From positions 1 through 52,126 of the forward strand of contig JAGKWN010000017.1 of the NCBI GenBank assembly GCA_021151805.1: a stretch of DNA of 52,126 nucleotides, written 5' to 3'. A model generated the notes under the pieces. That model ran no database searches and was not told the origin of the DNA. It saw nothing but the letters and a program-made list of their open reading frames with translations. Origin of the DNA: Cytophagaceae bacterium (lineage in GTDB: Bacteria; Bacteroidota; Bacteroidia; Cytophagales; Cytophagaceae). Made by a program: the position numbers and the translations under genes. Each line of letters begins with the position of its first letter. Position 1 is the stretch's first letter. Shown here piece by piece: positions 23,136-34,100 of the stretch.

Positions 23136-24740
23136 ATGCAGCACATATTTATTCAATATGTTTATCTGATTCTGGCAATTCTGGCTTTGGTTACGTTTGC
23201 GGACATAACAAAGGTCGCGTATCCGATTATACTAGTTATAGGAGGGCTCGCCCTGAGTTTTTTGTCCGAGTTTGCCAGCATGACCATTGATCCGGAAATC
23301 GTGCTTTTTATTTTCCTCCCACCATTGCTTTATGAAGCGGCCTGGCAAACATCCTGGAAAGAATTCTGGAAATGGAAGCGCGTTATCACCAGCATGGCGT
23401 TTCCGATCGTGATTATCACTGCTTGTGTGATTGCATTTTTTGCAAATGAAATTATTCCTGGATTTACATTGGCGCTTGGCTTTTTGCTGGGCGGAATCAT
23501 TTCTCCTCCAGATGCGATTTCTGCAACTACCATCATGCGGCAGGTTGGTGCACCGAAAAGTCTGGTAAGTATTGCCGAAGGTGAAAGTTTACTCAATGAT
23601 GCTTCTTCGCTGATCATTTTTCGTTTTGCTCTGGTTGCCGTTATCACCGGGCAGTTTCATTTTGGTGAAGCTACTTCCAGTTTCTTTCTCGTGGTGATCA
23701 TGGGTACTTTAGTCGGACTTGCCGTAGGTGCATTGTTTTATAGCGTACATCGCTGGCTGCCTATACCGCCGCGCATAGAAATTATCATGACGTTTGTAAC
23801 GCCGTACTGCATGTTCTATGCAGCGGAATATTTTCATTACTCAGGTGTGTTATCTGTAGTGAGTGGAGGCCTGTTGCTGTCTAGCAAGCGCCAGCAGATG
23901 CTGAGCTACCGTAGTCGCATTCAATCGGAAAATGTATGGACAAGCATTGTATTTGTTATGAACGGTCTGATCTTTTTATTGATTGGTCTGCAATTACCTT
24001 CTATTATAAATCAATTGGGCGATACAAGTGTGTCTACAGCTACCTGGTATGGTGTTGCTATTTCAATCATCTTAATTGTTACACGTATTTTGTGTATGCT
24101 TGGAGCATCTGCTTTCACTATGTTCATGAGCAGGTACATTACAGTTGCAGATGCGAATCCGGGATGGAAGGGACCCGTGATTCTGGGTTGGGCCGGTATG
24201 CGTGGCGTGGTATCACTGGCTGCCGCGCTTTCTATTCCTTTATACATAGGCGGTACAGAATTGTTCCCGTTTCGGAATCTCATACTCTTCATCACATTTG
24301 TTGTGATCCTGATTACGCTGGTTTTTCAAGGGCTTACACTTCCTATTCTTATTAAATGGCTGAAGGTAGAAGGCAAAAGCGATGTGAAATCGGATCTTGA
24401 GCAGGAGAAGTTGATTCAGAAAAAATTATCGCATTCGTCACTCATTTACCTGGAGAATAAATTCGTTGCAGATGGAGTGGATAATGACCACATCAAAAAT
24501 CTCCGTTCACGTTTTGAGCTTGAATTTAAATTCTTTGATACTGAATTGCTGGAAGATGTTGATTCTACACATAAAAACACCATTCAGGAATATCATGCAA
24601 CCTATCTTGGATTGCTGAACCACCAGCGCAGTCTGTTGAAAGAAATCAATCGAGGGGAGGAGTTTGATGAGGAACTGATCCGTAAGTATTTTGCATTGAT
24701 TGATTTTGAAGAACTAAAGATTCGCGAACAATCCGTGTAA
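23136..24740 (+). CDS. CPA1-type Na+/H+ antiporter (534 aa)
   Basis: About 12 transmembrane helices in the first 420 residues followed by an approximately 115-residue soluble tail. Diagnostic motifs are SPPDAISAT (Pro124, Asp126), GESLLNDASSLI (Asn154-Asp155, the ion-binding pair) and GWAGMRGVVSLAAAL. These place it in the NhaP/NHE group that exchanges cytoplasmic Na+ or K+ for H+. ATG 23136 gives a natural first helix. The charged tail (from KVEGKSDVKSDLEQEK on) is probably regulatory. Confidence 0.9.
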   Translation: MQHIFIQYVYLILAILALVTFADITKVAYPIILVIGGLALSFLSEFASMTIDPEIVLFIFLPPLLYEAAWQTSWKEFWKWKRVITSMAFPIVIITACVIAFFANEIIPGFTLALGFLLGGIISPPDAISATTIMRQVGAPKSLVSIAEGESLLNDASSLIIFRFALVAVITGQFHFGEATSSFFLVVIMGTLVGLAVGALFYSVHRWLPIPPRIEIIMTFVTPYCMFYAAEYFHYSGVLSVVSGGLLLSSKRQQMLSYRSRIQSENVWTSIVFVMNGLIFLLIGLQLPSIINQLGDTSVSTATWYGVAISIILIVTRILCMLGASAFTMFMSRYITVADANPGWKGPVILGWAGMRGVVSLAAALSIPLYIGGTELFPFRNLILFITFVVILITLVFQGLTLPILIKWLKVEGKSDVKSDLEQEKLIQKKLSHSSLIYLENKFVADGVDNDHIKNLRSRFELEFKFFDTELLEDVDSTHKNTIQEYHATYLGLLNHQRSLLKEINRGEEFDEELIRKYFALIDFEELKIREQSV

Positions 24741-24814
24741 TAATTTTTTCGGATCTGCTGCAGACATTTTCAATTTATTCTTTCGTTCGGCAGTTAATTG
24801 CTATCTTCACTGCA

Positions 24815-27800
24815 ATGAAAAAGCATTCGTTACCCATCCGATCTGTTTTATTTTTTTTACTATGGCTGCTGGTCTTTGTAACAGCTGCTGCGCAGCAATA
24901 TACATTCAGGAATTATTCAGTGGATGACGGGCTTGCACAATCGCAGGTGTATACCATGTGCGAAGACAATACCGGCAGCATGTGGTTTGGTACCAGAGGG
25001 GGCGGTCTAAGTCGTTTTGATGGGATTGATTTTAAAAGCTATACCGTACAGGAAGGACTGGTGAGTAATTACATCCGTTGCCTGTTGAAAGATGCAGCGG
25101 GTAATTTGTGGATCGGTACCGATAATGGTTTATCGGTTTACAACGGGAAAGTTTTTACAACCTATACGGCAGCGAAAGGGTTGGGTGATGTTGTCATAAA
25201 TGATCTTGCCCTTGATAAAGAAGGTGAAATCTGGATTGCTACAGAAAAAGGAATTTATCATACGCAAAAAAACCGGGTCATAGCTTTTAATCCGGAGAAT
25301 AATCTTGCTGCAGAGCGCTTCAATTGTATGCTTGCAGATGCTGCCGGAAATATTTGGGCGGGGAGTGATCGCGGTCTGTATTGTTTCAGTAAAGAAAAAA
25401 ATAATTGGCACACGGAGCATTTTACTGAAAAAGAAGGTTTGCCCAATCCGATCATTACAGCATTGAGTTTACGTGATGATGGTGGTATCTGGATATGTAC
25501 GTATGGTGGCGGCGTGGCGGCATATTACAGAAATACATTTTTAAGCATAAATAAATCTGGTGGACTTGCCAGTAATACCGTTTTTGATTGTACAGATGTG
25601 GGTGAAGGTGTAGTGTGGTTCTGCACAGCCAGCGGGATTACGAAATATGATCCCTCTAAAGGGAATTCATATACACAAATTACCGAAACCGAAGGACTAG
25701 CGAAAAATGTTGTTATGTGCGTGTTTAAAGATTCATTCGGAAATCTTTGGTTTGGCACATCGGGCGGTGGTGTGAGCAGATTAAGCAGTGAACGCTTTAT
25801 ACATTACACGGCAATCAAAGGTGTGTTTGGTACCTGGGTATATTCTATTTTACAGGATCGTGATGATGTCATGTGGTTTGGTACATCGGAAGGCGGGGTC
25901 ACTACGTATGATGGGGTTTTCTACAAACGTTTTTCAGAGCGCAATGGCTTTACTGCATCTAAGATCAAATGCATCGCGCAGGATGTGCAGGGCAATATCT
26001 GGTTGGGTACCATTTCAGATGGCGTGTACATGTATAATGGAAAAACATTCCGTCACTTTAATAACCGCAATGGTTTAAGCAGTAATTTTATTAATTATAT
26101 TCTGACAGATAGCAGCGGTCGTGTTTTACTGGCTACAGCCGGCGGCGGAATCAGCTGTTTGCTGCCTTCTAAAAATAATACGTATGCGGTTAAAAATATC
26201 CGTCCGCGCGAAGGACTGGCGGATGATCGCATTAATACACTTGTTGCAGACCGGGCTGGTAATATATGGGCAGGAGCAGCCGGCAACGGAATCAGTAAGA
26301 TTCGTTTTGCAGAAGATGGCAGCTACACCATTAAAAATTATTCGCGGCAGGATGGATTGACAAGTAATGCCATACGCTGTGCGGTTATTGATAGAGATGG
26401 TGACATACTATTTGGCACTGCTGATGCCGGACTGATCATATACAACGGAACCAAATTTATTTCTATCAGTAAAGTGGATGGATTGCCTTCCAATAATATT
26501 TATTCCTGCATTCTGGATGCGAATAAAAATCTCTGGATTGGTACAGATAAGGGAATTGATTGTATCTATCTGACCGCAGAAAATAAAATTGGTGCGATCA
26601 GACATTACGGCAAGCCTGAAGGCTTTACGGGTATTGAGACCATTCAGAATGCCGTATGGCTGGATAAGCGTACGAATCTCTGGTTCGGTACAGTGAAATC
26701 GGCAACGGTGTATAATCCGGGTGCTGACCGCGAGTTAAAAACACCACGTGTGCATATTGCCGGGATGCATTTATTTTTTGACAGGATTGAAGAAACCGCT
26801 TATGGGAAAAAGACCAGGGCCTGGTATCCGTTACCGGATTCGCTTGTGTTGCCTTACGATCAGAATCACATAAGCTTTGATGTAATTGGTATTGAACAGT
26901 CAAATCCGGAGTCGGTGCGTTACCGCTGGATGCTTGAAGGGTTTGATAAAAATGAATGGTCGCCGATCACAGCTAAAAGAGAAGCTGTGTATTCCAACTT
27001 GCCTCCGGGGACCTATACATTTAAGGTGAAGGCTATGAATGAGCGCGGAGAGTGGAATGAAATTCCTGCAGAATATACATTTACCATTCGTCCGCCTTTT
27101 TGGCAAACCTGGTGGTTTATACTTGCCGCATCAATACTAGTGATAGGGATTGTGTGGTTTTTTGCTGCATCGGCATTGCGTAAACTGAAAAAAGAAAATG
27201 TACAGGAGAAACAGCGGCTGGAAGCAGAGCGTACACTGATTGAGCTGGAGCAGAAAGCGCTGCGTCTGCAAATGAATCCACATTTTCTTTTTAATTGTCT
27301 GAACTCCATTAAAGGATTGATTGCTGAAGATAAACCGGAACAGGCAAAAATATATCTTTCAAAATTTGCCAAGCTCATGCGTTCCATACTGGATCATTCT
27401 ATGGAAGCCTTTATTACACTGGAGAATGAAATTACAGGTTTGCAGATGTATGCTGAACTTGAAAAACTCAGCCGTGATGATGCATTCGATTTCAGTATTG
27501 CAATTGGTGCCGGAATAGATCCTTCCTTCATAGAGATTCCGCCTATGCTGATCCAGCCGTTTGTAGAGAATGCAATTCTGCATGGCATGGCAGGAAAAGC
27601 CGGTAGAGGTAGAATAACGGTATCGTTTACACAACAGGAAAATTATCTGCATTGTGTGATTGAAGACGATGGTGTCGGGCGTACAAAAGCTGCAGAAATG
27701 AAACAGGATTTCATGCAACATAAATCTGCGGCCATTACGGTAACACAGGAACGCTTGAACATTCTGAATAAAAAGCTAAACCTGGAAGCAATTAAAATTA

Positions 27801-27877
27801 CGGTTGAAGATTTAACGGATGTACAACAGAAACCTTGCGGTACACGGGTTACGGTACTGATTCCGTTTCAGCAGTAA
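24815..27877 (+). CDS. Propeller-type sensor histidine kinase of the LytS class (1020 aa)
   Basis: Signal peptide at 1-27 (ending AAAQQ). About 12-14 propeller strands (two-component regulator propeller repeats of the type GNLWIGTDNGLS/NIWAGSDRGLY) fill residues 30-625, and a Y_Y_Y domain lies at about 680-755. One transmembrane helix begins at Trp766, a short coiled coil follows, and a LytS-type kinase core has NPHFLFN with the phospho-acceptor His823 and an HATPase (VIEDDGVGR). The periplasmic propeller would sense an extracellular compound and pass the signal to the LytTR regulator 27 bp downstream. No fused receiver or AraC domain is present, unlike the hybrid systems of Bacteroides. Confidence 0.92.
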   Translation: MKKHSLPIRSVLFFLLWLLVFVTAAAQQYTFRNYSVDDGLAQSQVYTMCEDNTGSMWFGTRGGGLSRFDGIDFKSYTVQEGLVSNYIRCLLKDAAGNLWIGTDNGLSVYNGKVFTTYTAAKGLGDVVINDLALDKEGEIWIATEKGIYHTQKNRVIAFNPENNLAAERFNCMLADAAGNIWAGSDRGLYCFSKEKNNWHTEHFTEKEGLPNPIITALSLRDDGGIWICTYGGGVAAYYRNTFLSINKSGGLASNTVFDCTDVGEGVVWFCTASGITKYDPSKGNSYTQITETEGLAKNVVMCVFKDSFGNLWFGTSGGGVSRLSSERFIHYTAIKGVFGTWVYSILQDRDDVMWFGTSEGGVTTYDGVFYKRFSERNGFTASKIKCIAQDVQGNIWLGTISDGVYMYNGKTFRHFNNRNGLSSNFINYILTDSSGRVLLATAGGGISCLLPSKNNTYAVKNIRPREGLADDRINTLVADRAGNIWAGAAGNGISKIRFAEDGSYTIKNYSRQDGLTSNAIRCAVIDRDGDILFGTADAGLIIYNGTKFISISKVDGLPSNNIYSCILDANKNLWIGTDKGIDCIYLTAENKIGAIRHYGKPEGFTGIETIQNAVWLDKRTNLWFGTVKSATVYNPGADRELKTPRVHIAGMHLFFDRIEETAYGKKTRAWYPLPDSLVLPYDQNHISFDVIGIEQSNPESVRYRWMLEGFDKNEWSPITAKREAVYSNLPPGTYTFKVKAMNERGEWNEIPAEYTFTIRPPFWQTWWFILAASILVIGIVWFFAASALRKLKKENVQEKQRLEAERTLIELEQKALRLQMNPHFLFNCLNSIKGLIAEDKPEQAKIYLSKFAKLMRSILDHSMEAFITLENEITGLQMYAELEKLSRDDAFDFSIAIGAGIDPSFIEIPPMLIQPFVENAILHGMAGKAGRGRITVSFTQQENYLHCVIEDDGVGRTKAAEMKQDFMQHKSAAITVTQERLNILNKKLNLEAIKITVEDLTDVQQKPCGTRVTVLIPFQQ

Positions 27878-27904
27878 TTGTTTCAAAAATGATCATGTAA
27901 CGTT

Positions 27905-28660
27905 ATGATAAAAGCATTAATTATTGATGATGTTGAAAAGGCCAGAATCGCATTGAGAAGTGATCTGAAAAATTATTGTCCGAATGTGGAAGTGATTGGT
28001 GAGGCTGAAGGTGTTGAAAGTGGTGTGCAGCTGATCAGACAAACAAATCCGGATGTGATTTTTTTAGACATCCGCATGTCGGATGGCAGCGGTTTTGATT
28101 TGATTGCAAAATTGCGGCAGCAAGGCGAGATCCGTTTTCAGATCATCTTTACGACTGCTTATGATGAGTATGCGATCAAAGCATTTAAATTCAGTGCCAC
28201 CGATTATCTGTTAAAGCCCGTCGATCATGAAGATCTGATACAAGCGGTCCAAAAAATAAAAAAAGATTCCGGACAAAATTTTCTGCGCGAACACATGGAA
28301 GTATTGATGGAAAGCATGAAAGGAATCAAGACTTCTAACAAGCGCATTGCCCTGAACAGTATGGATAAGGTGCAGGTGGTGAATGTGGATGATATCATAC
28401 AATGCGAATCACAAAAGAATTACACCTTGTTTTATCTTACCAATAAAAGACAAGTGCTGGTAACCCGTACACTGAAGGAGTTTGAAGATATGCTGGAAGA
28501 AGATAATTTTTTGCGTGTACATCACTCACATTTGATCAATGTAAAACACCTGCGGGAATATGTGAAAACAGATGGCGGTTATGCTGTCATGTCCGACGGA
28601 TCACAAGTGCCCGTATCTGTGCGTAAGAAAGAACAATTGCTGAGTTTGTTAGGGCTTTGA
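27905..28660 (+). CDS. LytTR-type response regulator (251 aa)
   Basis: An N-terminal receiver with the acidic pocket (IIDDVEKA), phospho-acceptor Asp55 (PDVIFLDIRMSDGSG) and conserved Thr and Lys (TTAYDEYAIKAF, LLKPVD), then a LytTR DNA-binding domain at about 150-250 (NVDDIIQCESQKNYTLFYL ... FLRVHHSHLINVKHL). It follows the propeller kinase by 27 bp and is surely its partner. Targets are unknown. Confidence 0.92.
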   Translation: MIKALIIDDVEKARIALRSDLKNYCPNVEVIGEAEGVESGVQLIRQTNPDVIFLDIRMSDGSGFDLIAKLRQQGEIRFQIIFTTAYDEYAIKAFKFSATDYLLKPVDHEDLIQAVQKIKKDSGQNFLREHMEVLMESMKGIKTSNKRIALNSMDKVQVVNVDDIIQCESQKNYTLFYLTNKRQVLVTRTLKEFEDMLEEDNFLRVHHSHLINVKHLREYVKTDGGYAVMSDGSQVPVSVRKKEQLLSLLGL

Positions 28661-28682
28661 GTAAGTTTTTTGTATTTGTCTA

Positions 28683-28741
28683 ACCCACGACTTCAGTCGT
28701 AAGGGTAGGTAAGCATAACATCCCACGACTGAAGTCGTGGG
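28683..28741. repeat. Pair of REP-like hairpins between convergent genes
   Basis: First hairpin at 28683-28706 with ACGACT/AGTCGT arms and ACCC/GGGT ends; second CCCACGACT (28722-28730) with AGTCGTGGG (28733-28741) and a 2-nt loop. They lie between the LytTR gene and the end of pbpC and may end both transcripts. The second hairpin has the form of the one at 17660-17679. Confidence 0.75.
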
Positions 28742-28764
28742 TTACACAAACAGGAGTTACACAA

Positions 28765-31149
28765 TCAGTTTTTAAGATTTTCCAATACTTCAAAATCTAT
28801 TTTTAATATTTCACCGCTATCATCTACCAGGGTTAATACATGACTGCCCGGCTCCGGCGATAAGGCCAGCTCGTGGGTGCCAGTCGTTTCACCCAGAAAG
28901 AAATCATCTACATGCCAGTAAATAACACCGCCTGTTTTGGGATGTGTAGCCTGGAAGACTGTCCGGCTCATGGTACCATCAAGGTTTACGGGAATATATA
29001 TGCGGCTTGATGCATGCGGATAAATCATCTGCATGGATTTTTCTTCTCCACTAGCACATTCACTTCGTAATGCCGGCAAGGTTTCATAGTCGGGATTTTT
29101 TCTTTTATAATACATGGCCTGTACCGGTGGTAATACAAAAAAAGATTTTGTAACCATGTCTGCAGGTGATATACAGCCTGCATTCACACGTTGACCGGTA
29201 GAATCCAGATGCACCTGCATGTGGTAGGGACAAGGTATAGTCTTACTGCCGGGTTGCGGTAGAGCTACTGTTTCTTTATGCATGCAATATTCACCCGCCT
29301 TGTGCCCGCTCTCGCGGCATACCTCTATGCTGGCTGTATTCGCGGCAGGAAACTCAAACCAGTCTGTGTTGTAATCAAGCACATGAAAGATATCAAAGAG
29401 CAAAGGCGCGGCAGCAGAGATCCCCGTTAAGCCTGGTCGTCCTTCTCCGTCTGCATTACCTGTCCATACAGCTACTACATAGCGAGGAGTGCAGCCAACA
29501 GCCCAACCGTCGCGGAATCCAAAGCTGGTGCCTGTTTTCCATGCGATCCTTCCTGAAGAAGAAAAATTCTGCCAGTTGCTTTCAGCATCCGGTCTTATAA
29601 CTTCCGACATAGATTCGAAAGTATACCAGATGGCAGCTGCATCCAGCAAAGCATGCTCCAGCAGGTTTTCTTTTGATGCTGACTTGTACGAGCGTGCATG
29701 ATTTGTATTCAATGGACGGAAAACACGCGGATCGTATCTGTGATTGTTTTTGTTGAACTGCAACAACGACCGGCTCATACCTGCATACATCGCACCGAGG
29801 TCCCACAGGCTTGTTTCGGCACCACCAAGAATCAGTGATAGACCGTAATGCCCGGCAGACTGATCAAGTGTATTCATGCCCATTTTTTTAAGCTCATTGC
29901 AGAACCGTTCTGTGCCATGCTGCTGCAGCATGCGTGCAGAAGGAATGTTCAGTGAACGGGCAAGGGCTTTCCCTGCCGGGACAGCACCATCATAGCTAAG
30001 ATCAAAGTTCTTCGGTGTGTAGCCACCAAAGTGTGTAGGTATATCCGGAATCAATGTGTTTGGCAGGATCTCTCCGGCATTCAGCATGTGCGCATACAAC
30101 ATCGGTTTTAAGATACTGCCGCTGCTGCGGTGTGCATGCACAACGTCTACCTGGTTGTTATGCGCATTGGCTGTGTCAGTCGTATTACCAATGTATGCCA
30201 CTACATCACCGGTTTCTGTTTCGATCACCAGGGCTGCAGCATTGTAAATATTATTTTCCTGTAACTGATGGCTGTTTCTGTTTACGATGTTTTGTACCTG
30301 TTGCTGAATGTGTATGTCTATTGTAGATACATAAACCGCAGAAGTATTTGTTACCTGTTCTTTGCGGACAGTCTCTGTCAGGTGCGGGGCCAGATCGGGT
30401 AATGGGAGTGGTTGGCCCGGCAGTTCTTCTTTTTTTGAAAGCGCACAGGTAATGGAGTCGATGATGTTGGCTTCATATAATTTATTCAGCAGTCGGTCTC
30501 GTTTTTTAAGTAATAGTGAACGGTTTTTGCCTGGGTGTATAAGCGATGGGCTGTTGGGCAACACCGCCAGCGTGGATGTTTCTGCCCAGGAAAGTAAGGA
30601 GGAGTTTCTGCCGTAATACTTCCAGGACGCAGCTTCCAGACCTACAACATTGCCGCCGAAAGGGGCATTGGCTGCATAGAGTTCCAGGATTTCTTTTTTT
30701 GAATAACGAAGTTCGAGTCTGGTGGCTAAAATAATTTCAATGAATTTTTCTGCAAACGTACGGGCCTTGCCTTTGCGTGCAAGTCTTATCACCTGCATGC
30801 TGATGGTGCTGCCGCCGCTTACTACTTTGTTTTTTTCGGTATTGATTTTAAATGCCCGCATCAAGGCACAAACATCTACCCCGGGATGCGATTCAAAACG
30901 CTTGTCTTCAAAACAGATGATAGCTGCCTGGAATTTTTCAGGTACTGCTGTATGATGTGGAAACCGCCATTGACCGTCGTTGGCAATACGTGCACCCAGT
31001 AGTGTCTGATTTTTATCAAGCACTACTGTAGATACCGGATCCCTGAATAAAGGATCCGGTAAACAGAAGGCATAACCAAGGCATAAAATTGTAAATAATA
31101 TGCAACCGTGTATGCGGTATTTTTTCAGAAATGCGAAGGACCGTTTCAT
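28765..31149 (-). CDS. pbpC: Penicillin-binding protein 1C (794 aa)
   Basis: Start chosen at ATG 31149, which overlaps the stop of the upstream gene as ATGA, the classical coupled junction; a frame starting at 31182 would overlap more. An N-terminal membrane anchor (about 15-30) is followed by a GT51 glycosyltransferase (FEDKRFESHPGVD with catalytic Glu81, then GGSTISMQVIRL), a transpeptidase with SILK (Ser345, Lys348), SLN and KTG (Lys538), and a C-terminal BiPBP_C domain. It polymerises and crosslinks peptidoglycan at the inner membrane. Pairing with an alpha-2-macroglobulin gene is the usual arrangement for PBP1C and is thought to link wall repair with trapping of invading proteases. Confidence 0.93.
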   Translation of the reverse strand: MKRSFAFLKKYRIHGCILFTILCLGYAFCLPDPLFRDPVSTVVLDKNQTLLGARIANDGQWRFPHHTAVPEKFQAAIICFEDKRFESHPGVDVCALMRAFKINTEKNKVVSGGSTISMQVIRLARKGKARTFAEKFIEIILATRLELRYSKKEILELYAANAPFGGNVVGLEAASWKYYGRNSSLLSWAETSTLAVLPNSPSLIHPGKNRSLLLKKRDRLLNKLYEANIIDSITCALSKKEELPGQPLPLPDLAPHLTETVRKEQVTNTSAVYVSTIDIHIQQQVQNIVNRNSHQLQENNIYNAAALVIETETGDVVAYIGNTTDTANAHNNQVDVVHAHRSSGSILKPMLYAHMLNAGEILPNTLIPDIPTHFGGYTPKNFDLSYDGAVPAGKALARSLNIPSARMLQQHGTERFCNELKKMGMNTLDQSAGHYGLSLILGGAETSLWDLGAMYAGMSRSLLQFNKNNHRYDPRVFRPLNTNHARSYKSASKENLLEHALLDAAAIWYTFESMSEVIRPDAESNWQNFSSSGRIAWKTGTSFGFRDGWAVGCTPRYVVAVWTGNADGEGRPGLTGISAAAPLLFDIFHVLDYNTDWFEFPAANTASIEVCRESGHKAGEYCMHKETVALPQPGSKTIPCPYHMQVHLDSTGQRVNAGCISPADMVTKSFFVLPPVQAMYYKRKNPDYETLPALRSECASGEEKSMQMIYPHASSRIYIPVNLDGTMSRTVFQATHPKTGGVIYWHVDDFFLGETTGTHELALSPEPGSHVLTLVDDSGEILKIDFEVLENLKN

Positions 31150-34100
31150 AGATGCTGAGGAGATGGTGTTACTTCTATCCACATGCCATGTTTGTGTGCG
31201 TTGATGGAATGATCATACATAGCTTCTGAATAAACCGCAGGTAAATAGAACCGGCCTTCATAACTTGCATGCAGCAATACACAAAATGTTTTTTTCTCTT
31301 TTACGCCCAGGTCGTAGAAGCTATTTACGCGGTCGTCACGCACATCTTCATAATCCGGAGAGTCATATTTGTTTGTTGAGCCAGCAGGATTCAACCGTGC
31401 ATTATGAATTTCCCAGCCTGAAGGAAAGATTTGTGTCAACGATAGCTGTTCATAAAATCCGCGTGTATTTGTGCCTGTATGCGTTACTGTTACCAATGCC
31501 ATGAAATCTGTTCCCTGCGGAATGGCGGCAGGGTTCAGCCTTTTGCCATCCATGGAAGTATAGATGATGTCTAGCGCTAGTCCATTGGAAGCATCCGTTT
31601 TGTCACCTTCCAAAGGAATACCTGCTGTCACAATTTTAGCAAAGAGTATACCCGACCCGGTGTTTTTAATTTCAAGTGCATTCATTTCATCGTTGCTGAC
31701 TGTGTACTGCCATACCGGTGATGTTGTACGAATTTCTTTTTTACTTCCATCTTTAAGTGTATAAGTAAAGCTCATACCCGAGGCTGAACGGTCTGCACCT
31801 GTGTAGGATGCTATTGCTACCAGTGCATAAGCAGTTGCCTGAGTATTCATGTAATCCGGACTGTTTAATGCTGCTGCCAGTTCACGCATGAGTGATGCTG
31901 CTTTTGTACGTTGGCCCATGAGGCTCAGACTTTGCAGTATGATAGCCTTGTCGCGTTCATCTGATCCGAAGGTATTTGAAAGCTCTTTGTAATCCGGTAC
32001 GATCATCGAAGCCTCGGCTGACATCTGTTTCGCCAGTTCCGGCTGACCGGCCAGATAATAAGCAGTAGCCAGGTACCAGGCTGCCGGTACAGATTTTAGT
32101 TTGGTTAACCGCATTCTGTTCATTGCGCCGGTTTCAGGTGCTTTGGCTAGTGCCAGTAAATACAGTCTATATGCCTGCTCTGCTTCATCGCCTTCACTCC
32201 AGTTGCGTGCAGTACTTTTCTGATACGAGATCCATTTGTCTTTAAAACCATAAGGCAATACATAACCTGCACGTTCAGCTTCCAGCATGAAGTGGCCAGC
32301 ATAATTGGTACCCCAGTCGTTTGTTTCGTGCATGCCCGGCCAGTAGGAGAGACTGCCGTCATTTAACTGAAAGGTTTTCAAACGGCTTATACCAGCTTTG
32401 ATGTTTTTATCGATTTCTTTTTTTCTTTCTGCTGAAAGCGTCAACAGCTTATTCAGGTATAGCTGTGGAAATACAGACGAAGTTGTTTGTTCCACACAGC
32501 CATATGGATAATGGATCAGGTAACCCAGGCGTTTGGCAAGGTTCAATGGCGGGATTGTTGAAACCTCAACCGTTGCATGATTCGTGCCCGTCATACCGAT
32601 AGGTATGATCGGCTGTGTCCAGGATTTTCCTGCATCCAGCGTTGTTTCAGAGACATTGTACATAACCGGATTGGCATTCCGTACATCTATTTCTGTTTCA
32701 TATACGGCTACTTCTTTTCCGCACCTTGCCGTAACCTTTACAGTGGCTTTGCCTATGGCGTCTTTCACACGTAACGGGAAGTATACAAGTTGTTCACCGG
32801 TTTTTTCAAATACGATTTGCTGTGTGGTATTACCTGTTGCAGTAAGCATACTATTTACCTCCAGTTGTACCGAAACATTTTTGATGCGGGTTTCCATGCC
32901 GAATACGGTTACCGGAAATTTGAATGTTTCGTTCGGTCCTAATACACGAGGCAAGGTGCCAAGGATCATCAATGGTTTTTTTACAGCTACTGTTTTTTCT
33001 GCCGTTCCATATGTGCCGTTCTCTGCCGCAATAATGGTAACGCGTACAGAGCCTATGTAATCCGGTAAGGTGAAGGTGTGCGTTTTTGTTTGTCCTGCAT
33101 CACTGTGAAACGGACCTAAGAACATTACTACCGGTTTGAAACGATTTGCTTTTGCACCTTCCAGCGGACCGCGGCTGCCGTCACCACCAATACTTAAAAG
33201 ATTTTTTATTTTCGATGCATCCGCTCCGGCTACATCATCAAACAGATCCCAGGTTTTTACATCGAGTGCCTGACGCTCATTGAAGTTGCTCCATACATCC
33301 GGCGTTTTATGGCGTGTAATATCCAGCAAACCTTCATCCACAACTGCAATGCTATAAGTCATAGGTTTGCCATTGCGTTCAGCAACGCGAATCGCCGCTT
33401 TCTGTTTAGGTTTTAACTGGTCAGCCATGTCAATAACAGGATGCAGGTGTGTCGCAGGATCTTCAACACGTAGCGGCAGGATACCATACATACGCATCGG
33501 CAAATCGTTGCTGGTCTGTGCATGTGGCTGTAATAAAGTTACGTGGGCATATACATTCGGCGCCATGGCTTTGGTAGCAGGGAATGTAAATCGTGTCATA
33601 CCTTTTTGTGCCTTGATCCAGTAAGAGCCAATTACTTTCGTGCCTGATTCCAGGCTTAGCAAAGCCCTGCCTGCAAAGCCCGTCGGGATGTTGAGCGTAA
33701 TCTGTTCTCCGGCTGCATATACCTCTTTGTCGGCACTGAAGACAAGCATTTTTGATCCCTGCGGATTTTCTTCCTCATCTCTTCCGCCCCAGCCGGGCCA
33801 ATCCATGTATACAATTTTTGCGCTGCAATGCCCGTCGGCATCATATACTTTGATCAGGTAGCGTCCCCATGCATGAGCGGGAACACGAAGCTTCCAATTC
33901 GCTTCACCATTCTTCGTGGTGGTAATGCTGTCTGTTTGTACAGATTGTGAAAATTCTCTTCCGTTGTAATTGAATTCATCATCTTCTTCCGTTACATCCC
34001 ACCACCACTTCCAGGAAATCTTATACAATTCAACGGTAAGCTTTCTTCTGGCAACAGGCTTACCATCGGTATCAACGCTTACCAGTTTAATCATATGGTC

